Under the pieces are notes generated by a model that was given only the letters and a program-made list of their open reading frames with translations, was not told the origin of the DNA and searched no databases. From assembly GCF_900100395.1 (NCBI RefSeq), contig NZ_FNFB01000001.1:248001-312000 (forward strand): a DNA stretch of 64,000 bases, read 5' to 3'. Shown in pieces: positions 34,002 through 41,770 of the stretch. The position numbers were made by a program, and so were the translations under genes. Within the stretch, counting starts at the first letter, position 1, and every line of letters begins with the position of its first letter. Origin of the DNA: Nonomuraea maritima. Lineage in GTDB: Bacteria; Actinomycetota; Actinomycetes; Streptosporangiales; Streptosporangiaceae.

Positions 34002-35498
34002 CTAGATCACCTCGAAGTCGGCCATCATCGCCATGTCCTCGTGTTCCAGGTTGTGGCAGTGCAGCATGTACCGCCCGCGGTACCCCTCGAAGCGGGCCAG
34101 CACGTCCACCACCTCGTACGGTCGCACGTCCACGGTGTCCTTCCAGCCCGCGTCGGTGGGCGCGGGCTCGCGGCCGTTGCGCGCCAGCACCTGGAAGTGG
34201 GCCAGGTGGACGTGCACGGGATGGTGGAAGTCGCTGGTCAGCCGCCACACCTCGGCGGTGCCGAGCCGCGGTCTCGCCAGCAGGTCGCCCGGCCGGTAGA
34301 GGCGGCCGTTCACCGTCCAGCCGGAGTCCGTGCGGCGGAAGTCGAAGGAGCGGGTGGCGACGGGGGCGGGCCGCTCCGGCGGGCGCGAGAGCCGCTTCGG
34401 CACGACGCTGTCGTCCTTGGCCCTGCGGGCGACCACGAACCGCATGACGTTCCCGGCCGCGCCGTCGACCAGTGTGTTGACCAGGGTGACCGTGCTGCCG
34501 ACCGGGTAGGCGGAGAAGTCGACCACGACGTCGTACCGCTCGGAGGGTGACATCGGCAGCGCGTCGTGCTCCAGGGGCGCGGCCAGCAGCCCGTCGTCGC
34601 TGCCCACCTGCGTGAACCGGCCGCCAGGGGCCAGCCGGAGGTTGAGCCTGCGCGCGTTGCAGGCGTTCAGCAGCCGCAGACGGTAACGGGTGGCCGTCAC
34701 CTCGGCCACCGGCCAGGGCGCGCCGTTGACCAGGATCACGTCGCCCTCGACGCCCGCCATGTAGGCGGCGTCGTGGCCCTCGTGGTTGCGCGGGTAGAGG
34801 AAGGAGCCGTCCTCGCCGAACGAGCGGTCGCAGATCATCAGCGGCAGCTCCCGCTCGCCCGCGGGCAGCGGCAGCGCGTCCTCCTCCTCGTCGCGCACCA
34901 GCGCGAACCCGGCGAGTCCCTGCCAGACCGCGGGAGCGGTGTAGTCCATCCGGTGGTCGTGGTACCAGAGCGTGGCGGCCCGCTGCCCGACCGGGTAGTG
35001 GTAGTCCCGCGCCCCTTCGTGGTGGACCTCGCCCGGGTGGGTCATCCGGGCGGCATGCCCCGCGTGGCCTCCCGCGTGGCCTCCGGCCGGGATGACGAGG
35101 TCGGTCGGGTAGCCGTCGGAGTCCGACGGGGTGACGCCGCCGTGCAGGTGAGTCGAGGTGGGCACGGGTAGCTCGTTGCGTACCCGGACGGTGGCCGGCG
35201 CGCCGCGCCGCAGCTCGAACGTCGGGCCGGGGAACGTGCCGCCGTACCCCCACACCTCCGTGCGCAGGCCTGGCAGGATCTCGACCCGCGCCACCCGCTG
35301 CGTGACCTCGTACCGTCCTGGCGCGACGGGGGCGGCCACCTGCGGGATCGACAGCGGCACCCGGAACGGCTCGGGCGTCGGCGCCTTGCCGACGAGCAGC
35401 TCGCCCGCGTACTGGCCGCATCCGGCGGCCGCGAGCGCGGTCCCGCCGAGCACGCCGAGGAAGCCGCGCCGCGACAGACCGGCCGGTCGCGGCCTCAC
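34002..35498 (-). CDS. Multicopper oxidase, CotA/bilirubin-oxidase-like, Tat-exported
   Basis: This protein of 498 residues starts at GTG 35498, overlapping the upstream membrane gene stop by GTGA. A Tat signal with SRRGFLGVLGG is followed by a possible lipobox-like AAAGC. Copper ligands are complete: HLHGG (type 2/3), WYHDHRMDY, FHHPVHVHLAHFQVL, and the C-terminal HCHNLEHEDMAMM with type 1 Cys, His and axial Met. A His-rich insertion (GGHAGGHAGHAARMTHPGEVHHEG) lies in domain 1 and may collect copper. It probably oxidises phenols or metal ions outside the membrane, coupled to O2 reduction. Confidence 0.92.
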   Translation of the reverse strand: MRPRPAGLSRRGFLGVLGGTALAAAGCGQYAGELLVGKAPTPEPFRVPLSIPQVAAPVAPGRYEVTQRVARVEILPGLRTEVWGYGGTFPGPTFELRRGAPATVRVRNELPVPTSTHLHGGVTPSDSDGYPTDLVIPAGGHAGGHAGHAARMTHPGEVHHEGARDYHYPVGQRAATLWYHDHRMDYTAPAVWQGLAGFALVRDEEEDALPLPAGERELPLMICDRSFGEDGSFLYPRNHEGHDAAYMAGVEGDVILVNGAPWPVAEVTATRYRLRLLNACNARRLNLRLAPGGRFTQVGSDDGLLAAPLEHDALPMSPSERYDVVVDFSAYPVGSTVTLVNTLVDGAAGNVMRFVVARRAKDDSVVPKRLSRPPERPAPVATRSFDFRRTDSGWTVNGRLYRPGDLLARPRLGTAEVWRLTSDFHHPVHVHLAHFQVLARNGREPAPTDAGWKDTVDVRPYEVVDVLARFEGYRGRYMLHCHNLEHEDMAMMADFEVI

Positions 35499-35929
35499 GC
35501 CGCACCGCCCGCGGTACGGAGGCCACGCCACGTCCAGACGGTGACGACCGCCGACATCCCGAAGATCGCCATGCCGAGCGGGAAGTGCGCCGCGATGATC
35601 CGCGCGTTGCCCAGCGCCACCTGCGCCGTCTCCGCCACGACGAGGCCGAGGGTCGCCAGCGCCGGCCATCCGGCGAACCGGGCGGGCCGCCACAGCAGGA
35701 CGGCGGCCACGAGCTGCAGGAAGAGCAGGACGTAGGTGAATCCGGCGTTGTCCCGGTGCCAGGCCAGCAGGTCGACGTCACCGGTGACGAACATCCCGGC
35801 GAGCACGGCCTGCCCGAGCACCCCGATCAGGTGCCCGGTGGCCGTGACCCGCAGCGCCCACACGATCCAGCCCGGCGGCGCCGCCCGCACCGGCGCGCGT
35901 TGTTCCAGCAGGGAGGTTGAGGAGGTCAT
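35495..35929 (-). CDS. Small four-helix membrane protein
   Basis: This 144-residue protein starts at ATG 35929 and has four predicted membrane helices: WIVWALRVTATGHLIGVLGQAV, FTYVLLFLQLVAAVLLW, WPALATLGLVVAETAQVAL and PLGMAIFGMSAVVTVWTW. A histidine near helix 1 (ATGHLIGV) and one in the loop (LAWHRDNAG) are candidate heme or copper contacts. I do not recognise a named family. It is translationally coupled to the multicopper oxidase gene, so it probably helps its function, for example as a membrane anchor or electron/copper partner. This is inference from gene order. Confidence 0.75.
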   Translation of the reverse strand: MTSSTSLLEQRAPVRAAPPGWIVWALRVTATGHLIGVLGQAVLAGMFVTGDVDLLAWHRDNAGFTYVLLFLQLVAAVLLWRPARFAGWPALATLGLVVAETAQVALGNARIIAAHFPLGMAIFGMSAVVTVWTWRGLRTAGGAA

Positions 35930-36082
35930 GCCGTGAATGGTGCCTTCCGCGGCCCGGGCGCACATCCGGTGGTGGGCGGCATCTCGATCTACTCCCCCTG
36001 CGGTACGGCGGGCGGCCCAGGGAGGAGACGTACGCCCTGCGGAGGACGCCGGGTGTCGCCGCGCTCGCCTACGGTGTGTGCC

Positions 36083-37204
36083 ATGAGCATCCGCAGGACG
36101 GACACGTTCGTCGCGGTGGGCGCGCTCGCGGCGATCGTCGGAGCCACGTACGGCAACATCTCGTGGACCGGCCCGTTGGAGCGTCCGCTCGACCCCGCGG
36201 GCCTGGCACTGATCACCGTCGCCGCGCTGTCGCTGGTCCTCCGGCGCACCGCGCCGGCGGCGGCGGGCGTCGTCGCGGCGGCGTGCGCGGTCGTCTACTA
36301 CGCCGCCCACTACCCGGGCGTGTTCGCCGCCGCCCCGGCGCTCGCGTCGGTCTACACGCTCGCCTCGCTGGGGCGCCGCCGGACGGCGATCTGGCTGTCG
36401 CTGGCGATGTCAGTGCCCGTCTACACGCTGATGGCGCTCGCGGCCGACGACCCCGTGGCGGGCAACTGGATGCCGCTGCTGACCGGCTGGCTCATGGCCA
36501 TGATCGTGGCGGGCGAGGTGACGCGGGGCCGGCACGCGTACCTGCGGGCGGTGGAGCAGCGCGCCGAGGAGGCCGAGCGCACCCGCGAGGAGGCCGCGCT
36601 GCGCCGGGCCGGCGAGGAGCGGCTGTGGATCGCGCAGGAACTGCACGACTCGCTCACCCACAGCATCTCGGTGGTCAACGTGCAGGCGGCGCTCGCCCTC
36701 GAACTGCTCGACCGCAAGCCGGAGCGGGTACGGGAGGCGCTGGTCGCGATCAAGGAATCGGGCCACGAGGCGATGGACGAGCTGCGCGCCACGCTCGGCG
36801 TGCTCCGCCGTGACGACCGCGCGGAGACGGGGCTGGCGCAGCTGCCGCGCCTGGTGTCGCGGGCCGAGGGCGCGGGGCTGCGGATGGCGTACACGGTGCG
36901 CGGGGAGCCGTACGCGCCGCCGCCGGAGGTCGACCTGGCCGCGTACCGGATCGCGCAGGAGGCGCTCACCAACGTGCTGCGGCACGCGGGCGCGGCGGCG
37001 GTCACGCTCACCGTCGCCTACGATCCTTCGGCGATCGTCCTGACGGTGGACGACGACGGCGAGCCGGGCACGGCCCCGCCCGGGATGGGGTTGATCGGCA
37101 TGCGCGAACGCGCGGTGGCGCTCGGCGGCGCCTTCGCCGCAGGCCCGGGCCCGCGCGGCGGGTTCAGCGTGCGCGCCGAGCTGCCCGTGCGGGTGGCCGC
37201 GTGA
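36083..37204 (+). CDS. NarL-type sensor histidine kinase
   Basis: This 373-residue kinase starts at ATG 36083. Five to six membrane helices span residues 9-146 with only short loops, so it probably senses an intramembrane or envelope signal. The HisKA_3 dimerisation motif follows, with ERLWIAQELHDSLTHSISVV (His188 as phospho-acceptor), then a HATPase_c domain: AYRIAQEALTNVLRHAGAA (N box), LTVDDDGEPG (G1) and GMGLIGMRERAVALGG (G2). It overlaps the response regulator by GTGA. It is divergent from the multicopper oxidase operon, which could be a target. Confidence 0.92.
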   Translation: MSIRRTDTFVAVGALAAIVGATYGNISWTGPLERPLDPAGLALITVAALSLVLRRTAPAAAGVVAAACAVVYYAAHYPGVFAAAPALASVYTLASLGRRRTAIWLSLAMSVPVYTLMALAADDPVAGNWMPLLTGWLMAMIVAGEVTRGRHAYLRAVEQRAEEAERTREEAALRRAGEERLWIAQELHDSLTHSISVVNVQAALALELLDRKPERVREALVAIKESGHEAMDELRATLGVLRRDDRAETGLAQLPRLVSRAEGAGLRMAYTVRGEPYAPPPEVDLAAYRIAQEALTNVLRHAGAAAVTLTVAYDPSAIVLTVDDDGEPGTAPPGMGLIGMRERAVALGGAFAAGPGPRGGFSVRAELPVRVAA

Positions 37205-37869
37205 TCCGGGTGCTGCTGGCGGACGACCAGCCGCTGATCCGCGCCGGCTTCCGTGCGCTGCTGGAGCTCACCGACGACATCGCCGTGGTCGGCGAGGCGG
37301 GCGACGGTGTGCGGGCGGTGGAGCTGGCCGCCGAACTGCGGCCTGACGTCGTACTGCTCGACGTGCGCATGCCGCGGCTCGACGGCATCCAGGCCATCCG
37401 CAGCATCGGCGCCGACCCCTCGCTCGACGGCGTGCGGGTGGTGATCCTCACGAATTATGCGCTCGACGAGTACGTCTTCGCCGCGCTCAGGGCGGGCGCG
37501 AGCGGCTTCCTGCTCAAGGACATCGAGCCGGGCGAGCTGCTGCAGTCGGTGCGCGTGGCCGCGCGCGGCGAGGCGCTGCTGTCGCCGTCCGTGACGCGCC
37601 GCCTGATCGAGGAGTACGTCAGCACCCCGCCCCGCCCGGTCGCCGGGCCCGGCCTCCCCGGCCTCGAGCGGCTCACCGGCCGCGAGCGCGAGATCGTCGC
37701 CCTGGTGGCGCGCGGCATGTCCAACGACGAGATCGCGGCCCACCTGGTGATCAGCGCGGCCACCGCGAAGACCCACGTGAGCCGGTCGATGGTCAAGCTG
37801 GGCGTGCGCGACCGGGCTCAGCTGGTGGTCTTCGCGTACGAGTCCGGACTGGTGGTGCCGGGCTCCTGA
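37201..37869 (+). CDS. LuxR/NarL-family response regulator
   Basis: This 222-residue regulator starts at GTG 37201. The receiver domain has the acidic pocket ADDQ, phospho-acceptor Asp54 in VVLLDVRMPRLDG, and Thr/Lys switch residues in VVILTNYALDEYV and GFLLKDIEPGEL. The C-terminal DNA-binding domain starts at LTGREREIVALVARGMSNDEIA, with recognition helix region SAATAKTHVSRSMVKLGVRDR. All switch residues are present. It is cotranscribed with the kinase. Confidence 0.93.
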   Translation: MIRVLLADDQPLIRAGFRALLELTDDIAVVGEAGDGVRAVELAAELRPDVVLLDVRMPRLDGIQAIRSIGADPSLDGVRVVILTNYALDEYVFAALRAGASGFLLKDIEPGELLQSVRVAARGEALLSPSVTRRLIEEYVSTPPRPVAGPGLPGLERLTGREREIVALVARGMSNDEIAAHLVISAATAKTHVSRSMVKLGVRDRAQLVVFAYESGLVVPGS

Positions 37870-37878
37870 GCCGTGCTC

Positions 37879-37974
37879 TCACAGCGAGCGCAGGAACTCG
37901 TACAGGTCCAGCAGCCACACGAGCAGCCAGAGGGCGACGGCGAGCAGATTCCTGACTGTTCGGTCAGCAGTCAC
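37879..37974 (-). CDS. Possible 31-aa single-pass membrane peptide
   Basis: From GTG 37974 the frame reads VTADRTVRNLLAVALWLLVW, then LLDLYEFLRSL and TGA at 37879. It has one strong hydrophobic helix with charged ends, as in small stress or regulatory membrane proteins. GGAGG occurs 17 bases upstream of the GTG, which is too far for a good RBS, and GGTGG is nearer. It lies between the response regulator and the L,D-transpeptidase, 51 bases downstream of the latter's stop and on its strand. Composition is convincing but the evidence is thin. Confidence 0.35.
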   Translation of the reverse strand: MTADRTVRNLLAVALWLLVWLLDLYEFLRSL

Positions 37975-38025
37975 GCGCCACCACGACGTCCTCCGTTCGC
38001 TCCTCTTCTGAGGCCACGCGGCGGC

Positions 38026-39216
38026 TTACCCGTTCACCGACGTGCCGACGGCGCTGCCCGCCAGCCACTGCTTCCACGTCTTCACCCACGGGGTCGGGCC
38101 GTTGCCGAACTTCAGCTTCCTGGACGTCCCGGTGACCTGGATGATGTCGCCCCGCTGGGTGAAGTTGTAGAACCAGCGGGCGTTGCCCATGCTGGCGTTC
38201 ACGCAGCCGTGGCTGACGTTGGAGTGGCCCTGCGAGCCGGTCGACCACGGCGCGGCGTGGAAGAACATGCCGCTGTAGGTCATGCGGACGTTCCACTTCG
38301 TGTTGGTGCGGTACAGGCCTGGCCGTCCGATCGTGGCCGAGTCCATGAGGACGGAGGGCGACTTCTCCTGCGCGATCATGGTGCCCGACCAGCTGTCGTC
38401 GCCCGGCTTGCCGAGGCTCACCGGGATGGTACGGACGACCTTGCCGTTCTTCCTGACGACGGCCTTGTGCGTCCTGCCGCTGATCTTGGTGATGTGCTCG
38501 TCGCCGACGGTGAAGCTGGCCTTGCGGTTCTGGTCGCCCCACAGCCCGTTGCCCGCCCGTACGCCCGCCAGGTGCGCGATGACGGTGACCTTCTGCCCCA
38601 CCGGCCAGTACTCGCGCGGCCTGAACTGCACCTCCCGGTCGCTCACCCAGCTCCACGCGCCCTCGACCGGCTCCGACATCCGCACCTCCAGCGACCGCTC
38701 GACGGCGGCGCGGTCCTGCGCCGAGGCGACCGGCTTGGACAGCAGCAGCTGGACCGGCATCCCGACGCCGACCTTCTCCCCGTTCAGCGGCGCCATGCCG
38801 GTCTCCAGGACCCGCTTCGGCTTGAGGGTGGTGAAGGTGGCGCTGCCCGTGACCTCCTTGCCGTCCGTGCCGGTGGCGGACGCGTTCACCGTGTACGTGG
38901 TCGACGGCCGCAGCGACCACCGGGGCCGCCACATGCCGTCGGCGTCCACGGCGCCCTCCACGGCGCGGCCCTTGGCGTCGGCCACGGTGACCTTCGTGAC
39001 CTTCCCTGCGGTGGCCTTGACGGCGACCTCGGTGTCGGGGGCCACCTTCTTCGTGCCGTTCACCGGCGTGATGGCCAGCTTGGCCACCGGGGGCGCGTCC
39101 TTGGCCGGCGCCCTGGGAGGAACTTGTTCACCGCTGGGGGAACTGCACCCCGTGGTCACGAGAAGCGCCGCCGCGAGCAGGCTCGCGGTTACGGCGACGG
39201 TCCGGCCGCTCCACAT
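38026..39216 (-). CDS. L,D-transpeptidase lipoprotein (Ig-like domains + YkuD)
   Basis: This 396-residue cell-wall enzyme forms 3-3 crosslinks in peptidoglycan. The signal peptide ends in the lipobox LLVTTGC (Cys24). Two Ig-like domains follow (residues ~45-130 and 135-240), then the YkuD catalytic domain, whose signature HSNVSHGCVNASMG carries Cys338 and His336. The upstream conserved His is in MFFHAAPWS. The architecture matches mycobacterial LdtMt2-type proteins. The promoter lies in the divergent region 39217-39452. Confidence 0.93.
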   Translation of the reverse strand: MWSGRTVAVTASLLAAALLVTTGCSSPSGEQVPPRAPAKDAPPVAKLAITPVNGTKKVAPDTEVAVKATAGKVTKVTVADAKGRAVEGAVDADGMWRPRWSLRPSTTYTVNASATGTDGKEVTGSATFTTLKPKRVLETGMAPLNGEKVGVGMPVQLLLSKPVASAQDRAAVERSLEVRMSEPVEGAWSWVSDREVQFRPREYWPVGQKVTVIAHLAGVRAGNGLWGDQNRKASFTVGDEHITKISGRTHKAVVRKNGKVVRTIPVSLGKPGDDSWSGTMIAQEKSPSVLMDSATIGRPGLYRTNTKWNVRMTYSGMFFHAAPWSTGSQGHSNVSHGCVNASMGNARWFYNFTQRGDIIQVTGTSRKLKFGNGPTPWVKTWKQWLAGSAVGTSVNG

Positions 39217-39452
39217 TGTCTGGCCTCCAACACCCGATATGCGAACAATAAATCGCTTTATGCCCCTAAAGGTTGATCAGGCGGATTACTTCCCGGCGAA
39301 GTGGGACGGTAATGCCGAAAACGGGCGTGATCTGGGCATAGCGTTCGCCAACAGGCCGCGTGTCGCCCCGACGCCGCATCGGCCGCCACCGCGTCGCCGC
39401 GGCGCGAACGGATGAGCTTGATCGGCGCTCGGCCGCCCACAATCATTGGCCG

Positions 39453-40100
39453 GTGGACTACTACGTGATCTCCGCGAGGGAGGGCGACCGCGCGCCCACG
39501 GGCCTTCTCGTGGAGGAATTCGTCCTCTGTGAGGACTACACGGCGGCGGGCATCGACGGCGCCGAGTGGAGAGCGGAGAACAGGGCCTGGTCCTCCTCCG
39601 CCGAGGCGAGCCGCGCCATCCGCGCCGACCGGGCGCTGCGCGGCCGCGTCACCCCCGTGAGCCGGCAGGAGGCGTGCAAGGCCTTCCGGCTGCTCGGCGG
39701 CGGCGAGCTGCCGGAAGAGGCCGGGCTGCGCACCCTGTTCCAGGAACGCCGGTCGCTGCCCACCTCCTCCCCGCTCAACATGAGCGGCAGCTCGGCGCGC
39801 CGCTACCGGATCCTGTTCGCCGGCGACCTCGGAGCCGACGGCCTGGCCAGGGCGCGCGAGGCGCTGCGCCTGGAGCCGACCGGCGACCCGCGCGTGGTCG
39901 GCGCCGCCTCCACCGACGCCGGCGGCCACGGCTTCACGTGGGAGCTGCGCCGGATCGGCGCGGGCATCGCCTGGTGCGTGGACGTGACCGCCCGGCTCGG
40001 ATCCGGCCCGGTTACCGCGCTCGGCGCGCTGCTGCACCACCACCGCCAGGCCGTCCGCGACCAGGGCCTGATCCCCGTCACGATCGAACGCTTCGCCTGA
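39453..40100 (+). CDS. Hypothetical protein, 215 aa
   Basis: I do not recognise the family. From GTG 39453 the protein begins VDYYVISAREGDRAPTGLLVEE and contains SRQEACKAFRLLGGGELPEE. The C-terminal half reads RYRILFAGDLGADGLARARE and TWELRRIGAGIAWCVDVTARLG. There is no signal peptide or membrane segment. The start lacks a Shine-Dalgarno, which suggests a leaderless message. An intrinsic terminator (stem-loop plus T-run) directly follows. Composition and codon use look like those of a real gene. Confidence 0.7.
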   Translation: MDYYVISAREGDRAPTGLLVEEFVLCEDYTAAGIDGAEWRAENRAWSSSAEASRAIRADRALRGRVTPVSRQEACKAFRLLGGGELPEEAGLRTLFQERRSLPTSSPLNMSGSSARRYRILFAGDLGADGLARAREALRLEPTGDPRVVGAASTDAGGHGFTWELRRIGAGIAWCVDVTARLGSGPVTALGALLHHHRQAVRDQGLIPVTIERFA

Positions 40101-40113
40101 ACCCCGTCCTCCC

Positions 40114-40147
40114 GCCGGGCGGACCCCGTCGTCGCCCGGCCCTTTTC
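40114..40147 (+). terminator. Intrinsic terminator
   Basis: An 8-bp stem GCCGGGCG / CGCCCGGC (40114-40121 with 40133-40140) is followed by CCTTTTCC. It sits 13 bases after the stop of the 215-aa gene. Confidence 0.7.
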
Positions 40148-40296
40148 CATCCCTCGACGTAACCTTTCCCGGCCGGCGCCGACATTCCGCGAACCATGTA
40201 CGGAAATCGGTTGTCGAACGCATCGGGGAAAGGGTTCCGGCCCACCGGCGCCGGCAGTCAGGACAAGGCACCGGGGCGGTACGCGAGGGGGATCTC

Positions 40297-41154
40297 ATGG
40301 ACAGCCACACGAGCGCGCGGCGACGGCGGAAGCACCTCATCGGCATCGTGGCCCTGGCGACATGCCTGGTGGCGACGTACAGTTCAGCGCTTCTCACCCG
40401 GCCGGCCGCGAGCGCGTCCACCGAGCTTCCCGAGGACGACCCGCCGATCGGCCCCGAGTCAGGTCCCGAAGGCGCGGCGAGCACCCCCACCGCGGCGCCG
40501 GACGCGTCCGCGGAGACCAAGGCCGGCCCGCCGGAGCTCGGGGAGCGGGTCGACTGCCGGCACGTCAAGTGTGTGGCGCTCACCTTCGACGACGGCCCTG
40601 GCCCGTACACGTCGGCGCTGCTGCGCGAGCTGGCCGCCCACCGGGCGCTCGGCACGTTCTTCGTGGTGGGACGCAACGTCGCCGAGCACCCGGACATCCT
40701 GCGCGAAACCTATCTGGAGGGGCACGAGATCGGCAGCCACACCTGGTCGCACGCCGACCTGACGAGGCTGTCGGCCGCCGGAATCCGGAAGGAGCTGTCC
40801 CGCACCGACCACGCGATCAAGGCGGCCATCGGGATCACGCCGCAGCTGGTGCGGCCGCCGTACGGCGCGTTCAACAAGTTCGTGCTGCGGCAGATGCGGC
40901 GGCCGCTCGTGATGTGGGACGTCGACACCCTCGACTGGCAGCTGCGCGACCGCGCCAAGGTGACCCGCAAGGCCCTGAAGCTGGTACGGCCCGGCAGCAT
41001 CATCCTGTTCCACGACATCCACCTGTCAACTGTCCGGGCGATGCCGCATGTGCTGGACACCTTGTCGAAGCGCGGCTACCACTTCGTCACCGTGAGCCAG
41101 CTGTTCGACGGCAAGACCCCGGACGTCGCCTACGCCCGCGACCCTCGCCTCTGA
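40297..41154 (+). CDS. Secreted polysaccharide deacetylase (NodB domain)
   Basis: This 285-residue protein has an N-terminal membrane/signal segment (HLIGIVALATCLVATYSSALL, residues 13-33) and a Pro/Ala-rich linker to about residue 80. The NodB domain then shows motif 1 VALTFDDGPGPYT (Asp98 and Asp99), motif 2 HEIGSHTWSHADLT (His148 and His152 metal ligands) and motif 3 RPPYGAFN. Motif 4 is MWDVDTLDW and motif 5 is ILFHDIHLST. The set is complete. It probably deacetylates peptidoglycan or another cell-surface glycan. Confidence 0.92.
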   Translation: MDSHTSARRRRKHLIGIVALATCLVATYSSALLTRPAASASTELPEDDPPIGPESGPEGAASTPTAAPDASAETKAGPPELGERVDCRHVKCVALTFDDGPGPYTSALLRELAAHRALGTFFVVGRNVAEHPDILRETYLEGHEIGSHTWSHADLTRLSAAGIRKELSRTDHAIKAAIGITPQLVRPPYGAFNKFVLRQMRRPLVMWDVDTLDWQLRDRAKVTRKALKLVRPGSIILFHDIHLSTVRAMPHVLDTLSKRGYHFVTVSQLFDGKTPDVAYARDPRL

Positions 41155-41188
41155 AACGTCCGCCGTACAGGCCGACGGTTGCGGTGAA

Positions 41189-41348
41189 CCGGCGCGGGAC
41201 GGCGCGCTGCGCCAGAGCGAGCTGGCGCAGCGGCTCCGGCTGGAGAAGAGCACCACCAGCCGGCTGGTCACACAGCTCATCAACCGCGGCCGGGTCGAGC
41301 GCACCCCGGCGCCCGGCGACGGGCGCGGGCGGTCATCTCCCGCGACCC
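41189..41348 (+). pseudogene. MarR-family HTH relic
   Basis: In one frame the DNA encodes GALRQSELAQRLRLEKSTTS and then RLVTQLINRGRVERTPAPGDGRG. This is the recognition helix and wing of a MarR-type regulator (ELAxRLxxxKSTxSRLVxxL..RG.VER..PxDGR). The wing is immediately followed by a frame disruption (RSSPATRQTLNR-stop). There is no start codon, and the frame simply runs into the end of the deacetylase gene. At least two thirds of the protein are missing. It is plausibly the former regulator of the MFS gene downstream. Confidence 0.6.
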
Positions 41349-41653
41349 GGCAGACGCTCAACAGGACAGACTCGTCCGCGCACAGATGCAGCCCTACGAT
41401 CGCCACTGCATGGCCGGTCGCCGTACGTGGTTGGGGGCGACCCTGACAGCCGAGGCCGCGAGCTCCGCGGCGGCCCCGCCTCCATCCACGCCTGCTCGCT
41501 CGCCACCACCGACATTTGCTACACCCGGCCGGCGCCAGGAGCACCTGCACCACCGCTGACCTGATCACGGCTGTACACCCGAACCCACGGTCAGCGCGCC
41601 GAACGCGCCCGATCCACTTTCTGTCCGCTCTTCCGCAGAGCCCGCATACCTGT

Positions 41654-41714
41654 ATACCCTTCGGGGGTACGGTTCCCGTTCGATGCTGACGGATACCCTA
41701 CCGCCGTACGGTTC
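41654..41714. promoter_or_regulatory. Two 22-bp direct repeats upstream of the MFS exporter
   Basis: Repeat A (41654-41675) and repeat B (41693-41714) share ATACCCT at the left end and GTACGGTTC at the right end around a variable 6-base centre. They are 39 bp apart start to start. Each is an imperfect inverted repeat around its centre (A: ACCC...GGGT). They lie 57-117 bases before the MFS start and look like regulator binding sites. Confidence 0.55.
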
Positions 41715-41770
41715 TGAGATCGAGAGCTCGACGCCTTCCCGAGTCCCACGACGAAAAGGACACCCCTCTC

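Larger units (their letters stand above)
41155..41770. other. 616-base stretch with regulator relic and operator-like repeats
   Basis: No intact gene is present. The left half holds a MarR-type HTH relic (41189-41348). The right half, just before the MFS gene, holds two 22-bp direct repeats. The section 41350-41640 shows nothing that I can name. Confidence 0.5.
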
